A DNA stretch of 58,729 nt from an uncultured Duncaniella sp. (GCF_910577345.1 NZ_CAJTMT010000018.1:5103-63831), one strand, 5' to 3'. Shown: positions 17,327 through 25,996, numbered from the stretch's first letter. Numbers and translations are program-made. Notes: generated by a model not told the origin, from the letters alone.

Positions 17327-18529
17327 ATGGAAACACCTATGAATGTCAACGAACCGCAGCCACAAGCCGCTCCTGCCAAACCGGAGAAGCGCAGTGGAGG
17401 AATCTCGCGCTATATCCCGACCGGTGTGCCCTGTCTACTGATAGTAACGGGATTGTTCTACTATCTCGGCTCGGTCATGGGACTTCCCAACATGCTCAAC
17501 ACCATCATGCACACCGCGCATGACCTCCTCATCAACACCGTTTTCTACCTCATGGGTATCTGCGTTGTCACCGGTGCGATCGGACGCCTGTTTGTGGAAT
17601 TCGGCGTTGTCAGCCTGCTCGAAAAGCTTCTGCGCCCCCTCATGGGTCCTCTGTTCCGTCTGCCGGGCGTGGCCTCGCTCGGTGCGGTCATGACCTTCCT
17701 GAGCGACAACCCCGCCATCATATCGCTCTCTCAGGACAAGCGTTTCAGCCGTTACTTCAAGAAATTCCAATACATCTCACTGACCAACTTCGGAACAGCC
17801 TTCGGCATGGGACTGCTTGTGATGGTCTTCATGGTCGGACAGGGCTACTATCTCGCTCCATTCATCGGCCTCATAGGTGCGGCCTGCGGTTGCATCGTGT
17901 CGACCCGACTCATGCAGCGCTTCGTCATAAAAGCCTATCCGAATTTCGAGACTGAGAATGTGATAGACGATGAAATCGCCGAAGAAGAGGCTGAGAAAGC
18001 AGAAACAAAATCGCTCCCCATCCGTATTCTCAACGCCCTCCTTGACGGCGGACGCACAGGTGTCGATGTCGGCATCGCCATCATCCCTGGTGTGCTCATC
18101 ATCTCCACTCTCGTGATGATCCTCACTTTCGGTGCATCGGCATCAGGCGAATATACCGGCGGCGCCTACGAAGGCGTGGAACTCCTCCCGTGGCTTGCCC
18201 AGAAAATCAACATCGTGTTTGAATGGCTTTTCGGTTTCACAGACCCGCACCTCGTTGCCTTCCCCATCACAGCCCTCGGTGCCGTCGGAGCCGCCCTCAG
18301 CCTTGTCCCCAACTTCATTTCGCAGGGATGGATTGACGGAAACGCCATAGCCGTATTCACCGCCATAGGAATGTGTTGGAGCGGCTATCTCAGCACCCAC
18401 ACCGCCATGCTCGACTCGCTCGGCTATCGCGAACTCACAACCAAGGCAATCCTCGCTCACACAATCGGAGGCATCTTCGCTGCCGTAATCGCCCACTGCC
18501 TCTACATGTTCGTGACAATTTTCCTCTGA
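17327..18529 (+). CDS. Nucleoside-recognition (Gate) domain inner-membrane protein
   Basis: 400 residues with about 9-10 membrane segments. The segment ITNFG-like LTNFGTAFGMGLLVMVFMVG, the SDNPAIISLS stretch and the late GVAAALS-like AVGAALSLVPNF region fit the Gate/nucleoside-recognition membrane family (YjiH or CD0519-like). A short charged loop (EIAEEEAEKAETKS, about residues 215-228) splits the two halves. Transport is likely, but the substrate is unknown. It lies between a porin-like gene and a carbonic anhydrase, so inorganic ion or small-molecule uptake is conceivable. Confidence 0.75.
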   Translation: METPMNVNEPQPQAAPAKPEKRSGGISRYIPTGVPCLLIVTGLFYYLGSVMGLPNMLNTIMHTAHDLLINTVFYLMGICVVTGAIGRLFVEFGVVSLLEKLLRPLMGPLFRLPGVASLGAVMTFLSDNPAIISLSQDKRFSRYFKKFQYISLTNFGTAFGMGLLVMVFMVGQGYYLAPFIGLIGAACGCIVSTRLMQRFVIKAYPNFETENVIDDEIAEEEAEKAETKSLPIRILNALLDGGRTGVDVGIAIIPGVLIISTLVMILTFGASASGEYTGGAYEGVELLPWLAQKINIVFEWLFGFTDPHLVAFPITALGAVGAALSLVPNFISQGWIDGNAIAVFTAIGMCWSGYLSTHTAMLDSLGYRELTTKAILAHTIGGIFAAVIAHCLYMFVTIFL

Positions 18530-18559
18530 TACATCCGTTAAACATATTGACTATCTCCC

Positions 18560-18597
18560 GTCAGCCCTATTTGACCAAAGCGTCCGATAGGGCTGAC
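18560..18597. other. Hairpin between the Gate-domain and carbonic anhydrase genes
   Basis: GTCAGCCCTAT (18560-18570) pairs perfectly with ATAGGGCTGAC (18587-18597) across a 16-base loop containing CAAAGCGTCCG. There is no U-run after it, so it is more likely an RNA-processing or stability element, or a repeat remnant, than a terminator. Confidence 0.65.
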
Positions 18598-18626
18598 AAG
18601 CAAATAGAATCTTATCACTTACAACT

Positions 18627-19193
18627 ATGATTGACGAAATTATCAAATTCAACCGCGAATTCGTGGCCTCTGAAGGCTATCGCCGCTTCGAGACCTCAAA
18701 GTATCCCGACAAGCGCATTGCAATCGTGACATGTATGGACACCCGCCTGGTCGAACTCCTCCCCGCAGCCCTCGGACTCAGGAACGGAGATGTCAAGATG
18801 ATAAAGAATGCCGGAGGCACAATCACCAACCCCTTCGACTCCACCATGCGTTCGCTGCTTGTGGCTGTCTACGAGCTTGGAGTCAATGAAGTCATGGTCA
18901 TCGGCCACACCGGATGCGGAGTGCAGGGCATGGATGCCGAGGAGATGCTCCACCTCATGCGCGAACGCGGTATTGACGAAGAACATATCTCACTCATGCG
19001 CCACTGTGGCATAGACCTCAACAGTTGGCTTCACGGCTTCACCAACACAGCCGATGCCGTTGCTGAAACCGTCGACCTCATCCGCAACCATCCACTGATG
19101 GCAAAAGATGTGCGCGTCGCAGGCTATATCATGAATTCAACCACCGGCCTCCTCTCCAGTCTCAGCGAGGAGCAAGAGGACCGAGAAAGCTGA
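18627..19193 (+). CDS. Beta-class carbonic anhydrase
   Basis: 188-residue zinc enzyme that interconverts CO2 and bicarbonate. Zinc ligands are visible as Cys36 in CMDTR (with the Asp38-Arg40 dyad), His94 and Cys97 in GHTGCG. It belongs to the smaller cytoplasmic beta class similar to Gram-positive and archaeal forms (IKNAGGTITNPFDS at about 59-72). It follows the Gate-domain membrane gene after 97 bp containing a hairpin. Confidence 0.93.
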   Translation: MIDEIIKFNREFVASEGYRRFETSKYPDKRIAIVTCMDTRLVELLPAALGLRNGDVKMIKNAGGTITNPFDSTMRSLLVAVYELGVNEVMVIGHTGCGVQGMDAEEMLHLMRERGIDEEHISLMRHCGIDLNSWLHGFTNTADAVAETVDLIRNHPLMAKDVRVAGYIMNSTTGLLSSLSEEQEDRES

Positions 19194-19325
19194 CAAGACC
19201 GGCAAGGCAAGCCGGACAAATATCCGAATGGTACAATAAGTCCCCTGTCATCAGATAAAATCATATAAATTTCGAAACTATTGAAAATAAAAGCTGAAAA
19301 AGAGTTTTATTTTCAAAATATTTTG

Positions 19326-19333
19326 TAATTTTG
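19326..19333 (+). promoter_or_regulatory. -7 promoter box of the secreted protein gene at 19466
   Basis: TAATTTTG fits TAnnTTTG. A T-rich TTTTATTTTC lies at the -33 position. It implies a long leader of about 125 nt, in which I see no recognised riboswitch. Confidence 0.55.
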
Positions 19334-19465
19334 CCCGCATCAAAAATACAATAATTACCACGATTCATAAAAAAGGCGTCCTCCGGAGCCCAAAGAAAAA
19401 TATAGAGGTTTTATCCGACTAACTTTTACAAAATATAATACCATTCATCCTTAAATTTTATTTTT

Positions 19466-20449
19466 ATGAAGAAAATCTTTACTCTCGCAGCCGTGGCTTG
19501 CATGGCATGGTCAGTAAACGCCCAGGAAATCTGGAAAGCAGCCGACTATAACCTTGAAAACGCAACTCTCGAAACCCTGACTCAAGGTATCTATGGGGGT
19601 GGCACAGCTGATGCTCCTGACACTTCTATTCCTTCTTCACTCAAAACTTCGACTATCGTAGTGAAGGTTAACGGCGTTACCATGACCGGTGAATCAACCC
19701 CCAATGGTGACAAGAAGATCGAAACCGCTGCCAGCGCATGGCAACTTAAAGGTTCTGTAGACGGTAATGACGCTCTCATTGTTGAGGGATGCACCCCTCA
19801 ATTCTCTCAATACCTCATGGGTCAGGGCAATCCCGAAGCACTCCATTGGGAATTCGATGAGGAAACAGATAATGGAACAGCTCACCGCGTTTTTGGCTCC
19901 TATTGGGAACCCGGAATGGACATGCCTGCAAAGGGCGCATACTGGAAATTTGATGTAGCTTCCGCCGGTTCACTTAAAATTGCATTTTTTGGAAACAAGA
20001 ATGCTAATCCCACCTATATCGTAGACGCTGCAACCAAACAGCCTATCCCCAACACAGACATCGACGTAGCGATTTTCTATCAGAACACCGGATTTGTGTT
20101 TGAAGGCAATGTTGACGACGGCGATGCCAAATATCTCAACGTAGGCAAGATGCCCGAAGATTATGTCATCCAACACACTAACGGCATCACTCAGAATCGT
20201 CAGATTCTCGGTTATCTGACCTTCCCCGTAGAAGCTGACAAAACATACTATGTATTCAACACTAAGAGCCAGGTTGGCCTCTATGGTTTCGAATTCACTG
20301 CAAAGGGTGGCGACTCTGCTATCGACAGCATCATAGCTGACGACACCCTCAACCCCGATGCTCCCATCTACAATGTCCTCGGCCAGCGTGTGACCAAAGA
20401 CTACAAGGGCATCCTCATCCAGAACGGCAAGAAGTTCATCAACAAGTAA
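19466..20449 (+). CDS. Secreted protein of unknown function with sorting-like C-terminus
   Basis: 327 residues. The signal peptide MKKIFTLAAVACMAWSVNAQ is clear. The body is beta-rich and I do not recognise a family. The end (SAIDSIIADDT, then APIYNVLGQRVTKDYKGILI and GKKFINK) is the short tail seen in Bacteroidales surface or secreted proteins and resembles the M6 protease tail. Codon and base composition are more AT-rich than the neighbours. It stands alone between a promoter and a strong terminator. Confidence 0.85.
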   Translation: MKKIFTLAAVACMAWSVNAQEIWKAADYNLENATLETLTQGIYGGGTADAPDTSIPSSLKTSTIVVKVNGVTMTGESTPNGDKKIETAASAWQLKGSVDGNDALIVEGCTPQFSQYLMGQGNPEALHWEFDEETDNGTAHRVFGSYWEPGMDMPAKGAYWKFDVASAGSLKIAFFGNKNANPTYIVDAATKQPIPNTDIDVAIFYQNTGFVFEGNVDDGDAKYLNVGKMPEDYVIQHTNGITQNRQILGYLTFPVEADKTYYVFNTKSQVGLYGFEFTAKGGDSAIDSIIADDTLNPDAPIYNVLGQRVTKDYKGILIQNGKKFINK

Positions 20450-20510
20450 TATCACTTGTCAAGAACGAGGTTATCCCTCCGGGACAACCATCAAAAAATA
20501 GACAATCTCC

Positions 20511-20556
20511 AATAAATAAGGAGTCCGGCACAAACCGGACTCCTTATTTATTTTCT
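20511..20556 (+). terminator. Intrinsic terminator after the secreted protein gene
   Basis: An 18-bp perfect stem, AATAAATAAGGAGTCCGG paired with its complement, has loop CACAAA and is followed by a T-rich tail (TTATTTATTTTC). The A-rich left flank could let it work on the minus strand too, towards which the toxin gene reads. Confidence 0.93.
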
Positions 20557-20598
20557 CATACACCCACCCATCCAACATAGCCAATTGACAGACAAGCG

Positions 20599-20632
20599 GT
20601 CGCCCTGTAGGGACGCTTTTCAAAGCGTCCGC
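20599..20632. other. Hairpin downstream of the YafQ-type toxin gene
   Basis: GGACGCTTT (20611-20619) and AAAGCGTCC (20622-20630) form a tight stem within a GCGGTCGCCCTGTAGGGACG context. It shares the word CAAAGCGTCCG with the hairpin at 18560-18597 and may belong to a dispersed repeat family. It is just 3' of the toxin stop on the minus strand. Confidence 0.55.
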
Positions 20633-20694
20633 AACAGCATAGAAATAAAAACCGGAAATATAAAATCCGCCAATAAAACAAACCTGGCGATTGA

Positions 20695-20973
20695 TCAACC
20701 GAACAAATCGCTGTGCGAGCCGGTGTCGAGCATCAGCAACACCAGTTCAGTATCGTTCTGCTCCCATATCAGAAGCCAATCAGGCTGGATATGACACTCC
20801 CAGCAGCCATCATAGTCACCCGAGAGCTTATGAGGACGATACTGAGGAGGAAGAGAACCGGATTCCTTAAGCAATTCATAAACGGTCTTCAATTTAGATA
20901 AATCAAGGCCACGTTTGACACACTTCTTTAAAGCTTTGTCAAACCTTTTAGTTGTAAGGACTGAATAGCTCAT
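20695..20973 (-). CDS. YafQ-family type II toxin (mRNA interferase)
   Basis: 92 residues in the RelE/YafQ fold. YRPHKLSGDYDGCWECHI, DWLLIWEQNDTELVLLMLD and the C-terminal TGSHSDLF match YafQ toxins, with the late His and Phe in the positions used for catalysis in that family. Such toxins cut mRNA in the ribosome. The gene overlaps the antitoxin stop by 4 bases. Confidence 0.93.
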   Translation of the reverse strand: MSYSVLTTKRFDKALKKCVKRGLDLSKLKTVYELLKESGSLPPQYRPHKLSGDYDGCWECHIQPDWLLIWEQNDTELVLLMLDTGSHSDLFG

Positions 20974-21206
20974 TTCATCACATGCGCCAAAAGTTCGTCA
21001 AAAGAATCAAAAGGACCTGAGACCCTCCCCTCCCTCACATCCTCGAGGGCTTCATCGAGGCCACATTTAGCCTTCTTTTCCTTCTTGGCCAAAGCCACGG
21101 CTTTCTTCTTGGCCGGTGCGATGGAGACACCATTGAAAGCCTTGACCACTTTTTTCAGTGTGGGCAACACGGAGGGGTCGGAAATATTCAATACAAGCTG
21201 AGTCAT
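20970..21206 (-). CDS. Probable antitoxin of the YafQ-type system
   Basis: 78 residues immediately upstream of, and 4 bases overlapping, the toxin, as expected for an antitoxin. An N-terminal beta/helix part (MTQLVLNISDPSVLPTLKKV) is followed by a very lysine-rich middle (APAKKKAVALAKKEKKAK) and an acidic tail ending FDSFDELLAHVMK, which could wrap the toxin. It does not look like a standard DinJ ribbon-helix-helix, so DNA binding is not obvious. A TATCTTTG box lies at 21248-21255. Confidence 0.82.
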   Translation of the reverse strand: MTQLVLNISDPSVLPTLKKVVKAFNGVSIAPAKKKAVALAKKEKKAKCGLDEALEDVREGRVSGPFDSFDELLAHVMK

Positions 21207-21247
21207 AATCTTTAGTTGTTAATCGGTGAATACCACACATCTTTTTG

Positions 21248-21255
21248 CAAAGATA
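21248..21255 (-). promoter_or_regulatory. -7 promoter box of the toxin-antitoxin operon
   Basis: TATCTTTG on the minus strand, about 42 bp before the antitoxin ATG. No clear TTTG at -33, and no evident palindromic operator. Confidence 0.55.
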
Positions 21256-21476
21256 GCGCATTTCCATAAAAGTTAAAGCATTTCATTAATAGATTACATA
21301 AAATTCACTGACGGATTAAATCCTTCACTTATAGTTTAAACACATTCCACCAACAGTTAAAGTCAATCCTCAGCAATATAACAATTATAACGCTCCTCAA
21401 CCGCCACCCGGACTCAAGATTCAAAAAAATTAACTCATCCCACAGCCAAAAGCCAAAACTCCATTCGGGTAGGTAT

Positions 21477-21543
21477 AAAAAAAGAATTGATTGTCTCTCG
21501 ACAACCAATCTTAGTTAACCTTAAATCTAATACCATGAAAAAC
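21477..21543 (-). ncRNA. Putative small RNA (promoter plus intrinsic terminator, about 65 nt)
   Basis: On the minus strand a full promoter at 21550-21581 would start RNA near 21543. After about 30 nt it reaches TTGGTTGTC-GAGA-GACAATCAA, a 9-bp stem (one G-U pair) with a tetraloop, followed by TTCTTTTTTT (complement of the A-run at 21477-21483). The product would be about 65 nt. An ATG lies early in it (MVLDLRLTK...), but the frame runs through the terminator. It could also be a leader of a lost gene. I do not recognise a named RNA family. Confidence 0.5.
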
Positions 21544-21549
21544 ACATTG

Positions 21550-21581
21550 CAAAGTTAAGCACTTTCCGCATACCCCACAAA
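21550..21581 (-). promoter_or_regulatory. Promoter of the putative small RNA
   Basis: Minus-strand TTTG (21578-21581), 20 bases, TAACTTTG (21550-21557). It is a full -33/-7 match with no protein gene suitably placed downstream; the nearest is the antitoxin, 340 bp away and with its own -7 box. Confidence 0.65.
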
Positions 21582-21767
21582 TTTTTCAGCAACAAAATGC
21601 TTGATTTTAACATATTTTTTAGCATTATCGTCATTTTTAAAGCAAACTTGATGGTTTTTGGGCGAAAACAGCACCTTTTCGTAGCAATTTGCCACAATCA
21701 GACAGCCGACCGACAAGACATCCTTCCGCCGAAAAATCAAACTATAGGAAAAACGAGGATTTTTTTG

Positions 21768-21775
21768 TACTTTTG
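21768..21775 (+). promoter_or_regulatory. -7 promoter box of topoisomerase subunit A
   Basis: TACTTTTG 20 bp before the ATG at 21796. The leader would be only about 15 nt. No TTTG at -33. Confidence 0.6.
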
Positions 21776-21795
21776 CCATAGAAAAACAATGATTT

Positions 21796-24537
21796 ATGAG
21801 CGAGGACACCTTTCCTACGGATGCCATGGAGGATAACGAAGGCCTTGTGCCGGAAAACAATTCACCCGGACATTCCGAAAACTTCGACCCCAAGATTATA
21901 GTCGACACGACCAACGACACAATCCGCCATCAGTTGCGCGGCATGTATCAGAGCTGGTTCCTCGACTATGCGAGCTATGTGATTCTTGAGCGCGCCGTCC
22001 CCAATATCGAGGACGGCCTCAAACCCGTGCAGCGACGCATACTCCATTCGATGAAACTTCTCGACGACGGTCGCTTCAACAAAGTGGCCAACATCGTCGG
22101 CAACACCATGCAGTTTCACCCTCACGGCGACGCGTCAATCTACGAAGCCCTCGTGCAACTCGGTCAGAAGGAACTCCTCGTCGAGACACAGGGAAACTGG
22201 GGTAACACGCTCACAGGCGCAGGTGCCGCCGCAGGCCGTTACATCGAAGCCCGTCTCTCGCAATTCGCCCTCGACGTGGTCTATAATCCCAAGGTCACCG
22301 AATGGACCCTCAGCTACGACGGCCGAAAGAAAGAGCCAGTAACCCTCCCCGTAAAATTCCCCCTCCTTCTCTCGAAAGGCGCCGAAGGTATCGCCGTAGG
22401 TCTCTCATCAAAAATCCTCCCCCATAACTTCAACGAAATCATTGACGCAGCCATCGCCTATCTCCGTGGCGAGGAATTCACCCTCTACCCCGACTTCTTC
22501 ACCGGAGGCTCGATTGATGTGTCGCGCTACAACGACGGCGAACGTGGCGGCGTGGTGAAAATCCGTGCCAAAATCGAGAAAATCGACAACAAGACCCTCG
22601 CCATCACTGAAATCCCTTACGGCAAGACGACCGCGACGCTCATCGAGTCCATTGTCAAGGCCCAGGAAGCCGGAAAGATAAAGATCCGCTCCGTTGTCGA
22701 CAACACCGCACAGACCGCCAACGTGATCGTCTACCTCCTGCCCGGAACATCGAGCGACAAGACCATCGACGCGCTCTATGCATTCACCGACTGCGAGGTG
22801 TCCATCTCACCCAACTGTTGCGTCATCTCCGACAACAAGCCCCATTTCATCGGCGTAAGCGACGTCCTGCGCCACAACGTAGACCGCACCCGCGACATCC
22901 TTGAAGCCGAACTCAAAATACAGCTCGGAGAAGTGCGCGAGCAGCTCCACTTCGCATCACTCGAACGCATCTTCATCGAGGAACGAATCTATAAGGACAA
23001 GGGCTATGAGGAAAGCGAGAACCGCGAACAGGCGATAGCCCACATCCGCGGCCGCCTCGAAAAATTCAAAGACATCTTCATCCGCGAAATCACCGACGAT
23101 GACATCACCCGTCTCTTCGAGATAAAGATGGGCCGAATCCTGAAATTCAACGTGGCCAAGTGTGAGGAACAGATAGCCGCCTACCATGAGCGCATAGCCG
23201 ACCTCAACTCTAAGCTCGACAACCTCACCGCCTACACCATCGGCTGGTACGAGAATCTGAAATACAAATACGGCGATGCCTACCCGCGCATGACCGTCAT
23301 CCGCAACTTCGACAACATCCAGGCAGCCTCCGTAGCCGAAGCCAACGAGAAACTCTACATCGACCGGGAAGAAGGCTTCATCGGCACCTCGCTCAAGAAG
23401 GATGAATACCTCTGCAACTGTTCCTCAATCGACGACATAATCATCTTCTACAAGGATGGCCGCTACAAAGTGGTCAAGGTGCAGGAAAAGATGTTTGTCG
23501 GCAAAGGAATCATACATGTCGACGTGTTCAAGCGCAACGACAAGCGCACTGTCTACAATGTCATCTACCAGAACGGCAAGGGTGGCACTTACTACATGAA
23601 ACGCTTCTTCGTCACCGGTATCACCCGCGACAAGGAGTACAACCTGACCCCCGGTGAGCCGGGCAGCCGCGTCTGCTGGTTCACTGTCAATCATAACGGT
23701 GAAGCCGAGGTTGTCAAAGTCACCCTCAAACCCAAACTGCGCCTGAAAACCCTTCAGTTTGATGTCGATTTCTCCGAACTTGCCATCAAGGGGCGCAGTG
23801 CCATGGGCAATATCGTCACCCGCAATGAAGTACACCGCTTCTCGCTCAAAGCAGCCGGACGCTCGACCCTCGGTGGACGCGACGTGTGGTTCGACCCGGA
23901 TGTCATGCGCCTCAACTATGACGGACGCGGCGACTATCTCGGCGAATTCAACAGCGGCGACCTTGTATTGGTCATACAGAAGAACGGCGAATACTATACT
24001 TCCACTTTCGACGCATCAAACCACTACCCCGACAATATCCTACGCATCGAGAAATTCGCGCCCCACAAAGTCTGGACCGCCATTCTCAACGATGCCGACC
24101 AGAAATTCCCCTATATCAAACGCTTCACCTTTGAACCGTCGGCCAAGACGCAGCGCTATCTCGGCGAAAACGAGAAATCGCAGCTCCTGCTGCTCAGCGA
24201 CGAGCCTGGATTGCGCGTGGAGGTGACTTTCGGAGGTGCCGACTCATTCCGTCCGGCTATGGAGGTAGTGGCCAAGGACTTTATCGCTGTCAAATCATTC
24301 AAGGCCAAAGGCAAGCGCCTAACCACCTTCGAAATAGACACCATCACCGAACTCGAACCTGTCAGCACGGACGAGAACGATGATGACGACGAAACATCCG
24401 GCTCTGAAAACACCGCCTCGACCGATGGCAACGGCGACAATCCCGGCGATCAGCCCTCGGGCACTCCAGCTATCGAGCCCGAACGCAGCGACGACGAAAT
24501 CCGCGACGAACTCACCGGCCAGCAACGCCTCTTCTAA
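21796..24537 (+). CDS. parC: Type IIA topoisomerase subunit A (topoisomerase IV ParC / gyrase A family)
   Basis: 913 residues. The DNA-breaking core is clear: QRRILHSMKLLDDGRFNKVA (winged helix), NTMQFHPHGDASIYEALV, and GAAAGRYIEARLSQFA with the catalytic Tyr after Arg. A coiled-coil tower and a C-terminal beta-propeller region (about 520-850) follow, then an acidic disordered tail (ENDDDDETSGSE...) ending DELTGQQRLF. The propeller lacks an obvious GyrA-box QRRGGKG, which favours ParC over GyrA. No partner B subunit is adjacent. Confidence 0.9.
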   Translation: MSEDTFPTDAMEDNEGLVPENNSPGHSENFDPKIIVDTTNDTIRHQLRGMYQSWFLDYASYVILERAVPNIEDGLKPVQRRILHSMKLLDDGRFNKVANIVGNTMQFHPHGDASIYEALVQLGQKELLVETQGNWGNTLTGAGAAAGRYIEARLSQFALDVVYNPKVTEWTLSYDGRKKEPVTLPVKFPLLLSKGAEGIAVGLSSKILPHNFNEIIDAAIAYLRGEEFTLYPDFFTGGSIDVSRYNDGERGGVVKIRAKIEKIDNKTLAITEIPYGKTTATLIESIVKAQEAGKIKIRSVVDNTAQTANVIVYLLPGTSSDKTIDALYAFTDCEVSISPNCCVISDNKPHFIGVSDVLRHNVDRTRDILEAELKIQLGEVREQLHFASLERIFIEERIYKDKGYEESENREQAIAHIRGRLEKFKDIFIREITDDDITRLFEIKMGRILKFNVAKCEEQIAAYHERIADLNSKLDNLTAYTIGWYENLKYKYGDAYPRMTVIRNFDNIQAASVAEANEKLYIDREEGFIGTSLKKDEYLCNCSSIDDIIIFYKDGRYKVVKVQEKMFVGKGIIHVDVFKRNDKRTVYNVIYQNGKGGTYYMKRFFVTGITRDKEYNLTPGEPGSRVCWFTVNHNGEAEVVKVTLKPKLRLKTLQFDVDFSELAIKGRSAMGNIVTRNEVHRFSLKAAGRSTLGGRDVWFDPDVMRLNYDGRGDYLGEFNSGDLVLVIQKNGEYYTSTFDASNHYPDNILRIEKFAPHKVWTAILNDADQKFPYIKRFTFEPSAKTQRYLGENEKSQLLLLSDEPGLRVEVTFGGADSFRPAMEVVAKDFIAVKSFKAKGKRLTTFEIDTITELEPVSTDENDDDDETSGSENTASTDGNGDNPGDQPSGTPAIEPERSDDEIRDELTGQQRLF

Positions 24538-24568
24538 CCCCAACCATTGCATATAAGGGCAAATAAGA

Positions 24569-24700
24569 GAAGGGCACATAAGGACAAAAGACCAGAAGGG
24601 ACATAAGTTTTTCCGTCAATCGAAGAATATGAATAACAAAACTTCGAAATGATGAAAAAATTTTATGTCCCTTCTGGCCTTTTGTCCTTATGTACCCTTC
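24569..24700. repeat. Family 1 intergenic inverted repeat, locus D
   Basis: Arms 24569-24613 and 24656-24700 are inverted and almost perfectly complementary (GAAGGGCACATAAGGACAAA and ACCAGAAGGGACATAAG words), separated by about 42 bases. A further partial copy (TTCTTATGTGCCTTCC) follows at 24715-24730. It sits between the converging topoisomerase gene and the Fsr-like gene and is a good candidate for a two-way terminator. Confidence 0.9.
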
Positions 24701-24751
24701 CGGCAGTGCTTTTATTCTTATGTGCCTTCCGGCAGTTCTACATTGAGTAGA

Positions 24752-25969
24752 TTAAGCCGGGAGCGATTTTTTCTTAAGATTCGGGAGGAAAGCAGCGACG
24801 ATGCCAAGCAGCGGAGTGTAGGCACAGAAATTGTAGACGGCCTCGATGCCATATCGGTCAGCAAAATCACCAAGCACAGCCGATGCGATACCACCCACGC
24901 CGAAAGCAAAGCCGAAGAACAGACCCGAAATCATACCGAGCTTGGTCGGAAGAAGTTCCTGGGCATAAAGAAGTATGGCAGGGAAAGCCGACGACAGCAT
25001 GAAGCCCGCACAGAAGCTCAACACCACCGTCATTGCCAGACCGACATGAGGCATGAGCAAGGAGAACGGAGCTGTGCCGAGAATCGACACCCATATCACA
25101 GCCTTGCGGCCGTAACGGTCACCGACCGGGCCTCCGACAAGGGTACCGGCTGCAGTCGAGACAACAAACACAAAGAGAAACACCTGCGAAAGCGACACCG
25201 ACACCCCGAAACGGTCGATAAGATAGAAAGTATAGTAGCTCGACAGACTCGCCATATAGATATACTTCGAGAAAATCAGCACGATAATTACGCATATAGT
25301 AAATATAGTATATGCGCGCGACAGAGGCAGATGAGCCTTATGCTCCTCGCGGACCTCACGCGAACGGAGGTCACGGAGATAGCCTGCATACCAACGGCAG
25401 ATTGGCCTCATGGCCCAGAAGCAGATGAAAGCGAAAATCAGGAAGAAAGCCACATAGCGGCGGTCGTGGGGTGCGACAATAAGCGCGACGAGCAGCGGAC
25501 CGATCGAACCGCCGAAATTTCCGCCAACCTGAAAGACCGACTGGGCAAAGCCCCTGCGCTGACGGCCTGCAAGCGAAGTGATGCGCGATGCCTCCGGATG
25601 GAGTGTGGCCGAACCGATTCCGACCATGAAAACAGCGACAAGAATACCGGTAAGGGTGGTGCAGAATGCAAAAAGCACGATACCGATGGCAGTGGAACAC
25701 ATACCCATCGGCAGACTCCACACAAAGGGACGGCGGTCAAAGGCATAGCCCACAACCGGCTGAAAAATCGAAGCCGCAAGCTGATAGACAAGCGTGATGA
25801 GACCGATTTCGGCAAAATTGATTCCCAGATCAGCCTTGAGCATGGGATAGACCGCAGTGATCACCGACTGGAGCAAATCATTAAGACAATGGGCGGCACT
25901 GAGTGCAAGAAGGACGTGGAACGTCGGCATCTTCGTCAGCCCGCGCAATTTCTGAAAGAAAGTGGCCAT
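24752..25969 (-). CDS. MFS transporter, fosmidomycin-resistance (Fsr)-like
   Basis: About 405 residues and 12 membrane segments. The Fsr signature regions are visible: SAAHCLNDLLQSVITAVYP near the start, GIGSATLHPEASRITSLAG (the HPE motif), FAQSVFQVGGNFGGSIGPLL, and GGPVGDRYGRKAVIW after the central loop. It is probably a drug or metabolite exporter; fosmidomycin itself is only the family namesake. The open frame reaches 25999, but the -7 box at 25997-26004 means RNA starts near 25990, so ATG 25969 (MATFFQKL) is chosen. Confidence 0.88.
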   Translation of the reverse strand: MATFFQKLRGLTKMPTFHVLLALSAAHCLNDLLQSVITAVYPMLKADLGINFAEIGLITLVYQLAASIFQPVVGYAFDRRPFVWSLPMGMCSTAIGIVLFAFCTTLTGILVAVFMVGIGSATLHPEASRITSLAGRQRRGFAQSVFQVGGNFGGSIGPLLVALIVAPHDRRYVAFFLIFAFICFWAMRPICRWYAGYLRDLRSREVREEHKAHLPLSRAYTIFTICVIIVLIFSKYIYMASLSSYYTFYLIDRFGVSVSLSQVFLFVFVVSTAAGTLVGGPVGDRYGRKAVIWVSILGTAPFSLLMPHVGLAMTVVLSFCAGFMLSSAFPAILLYAQELLPTKLGMISGLFFGFAFGVGGIASAVLGDFADRYGIEAVYNFCAYTPLLGIVAAFLPNLKKKSLPA

Positions 25970-25996
25970 GATGATTGATTTATTTGATTCGGGGTG

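Larger units (their letters stand above)
21256..21767. other. Long AT-rich intergenic region
   Basis: About 510 bases without a protein gene between the toxin-antitoxin operon and topoisomerase subunit A. It contains the putative small RNA at 21477-21543 with its promoter. The rest is AT-rich, with no conserved open frame or further hairpin that I can support. Confidence 0.6.

Noticed and set aside
20471..20698. 75-codon open frame 3' of the toxin gene
   Set aside because: It overlaps the terminator and hairpin DNA and reads through both.
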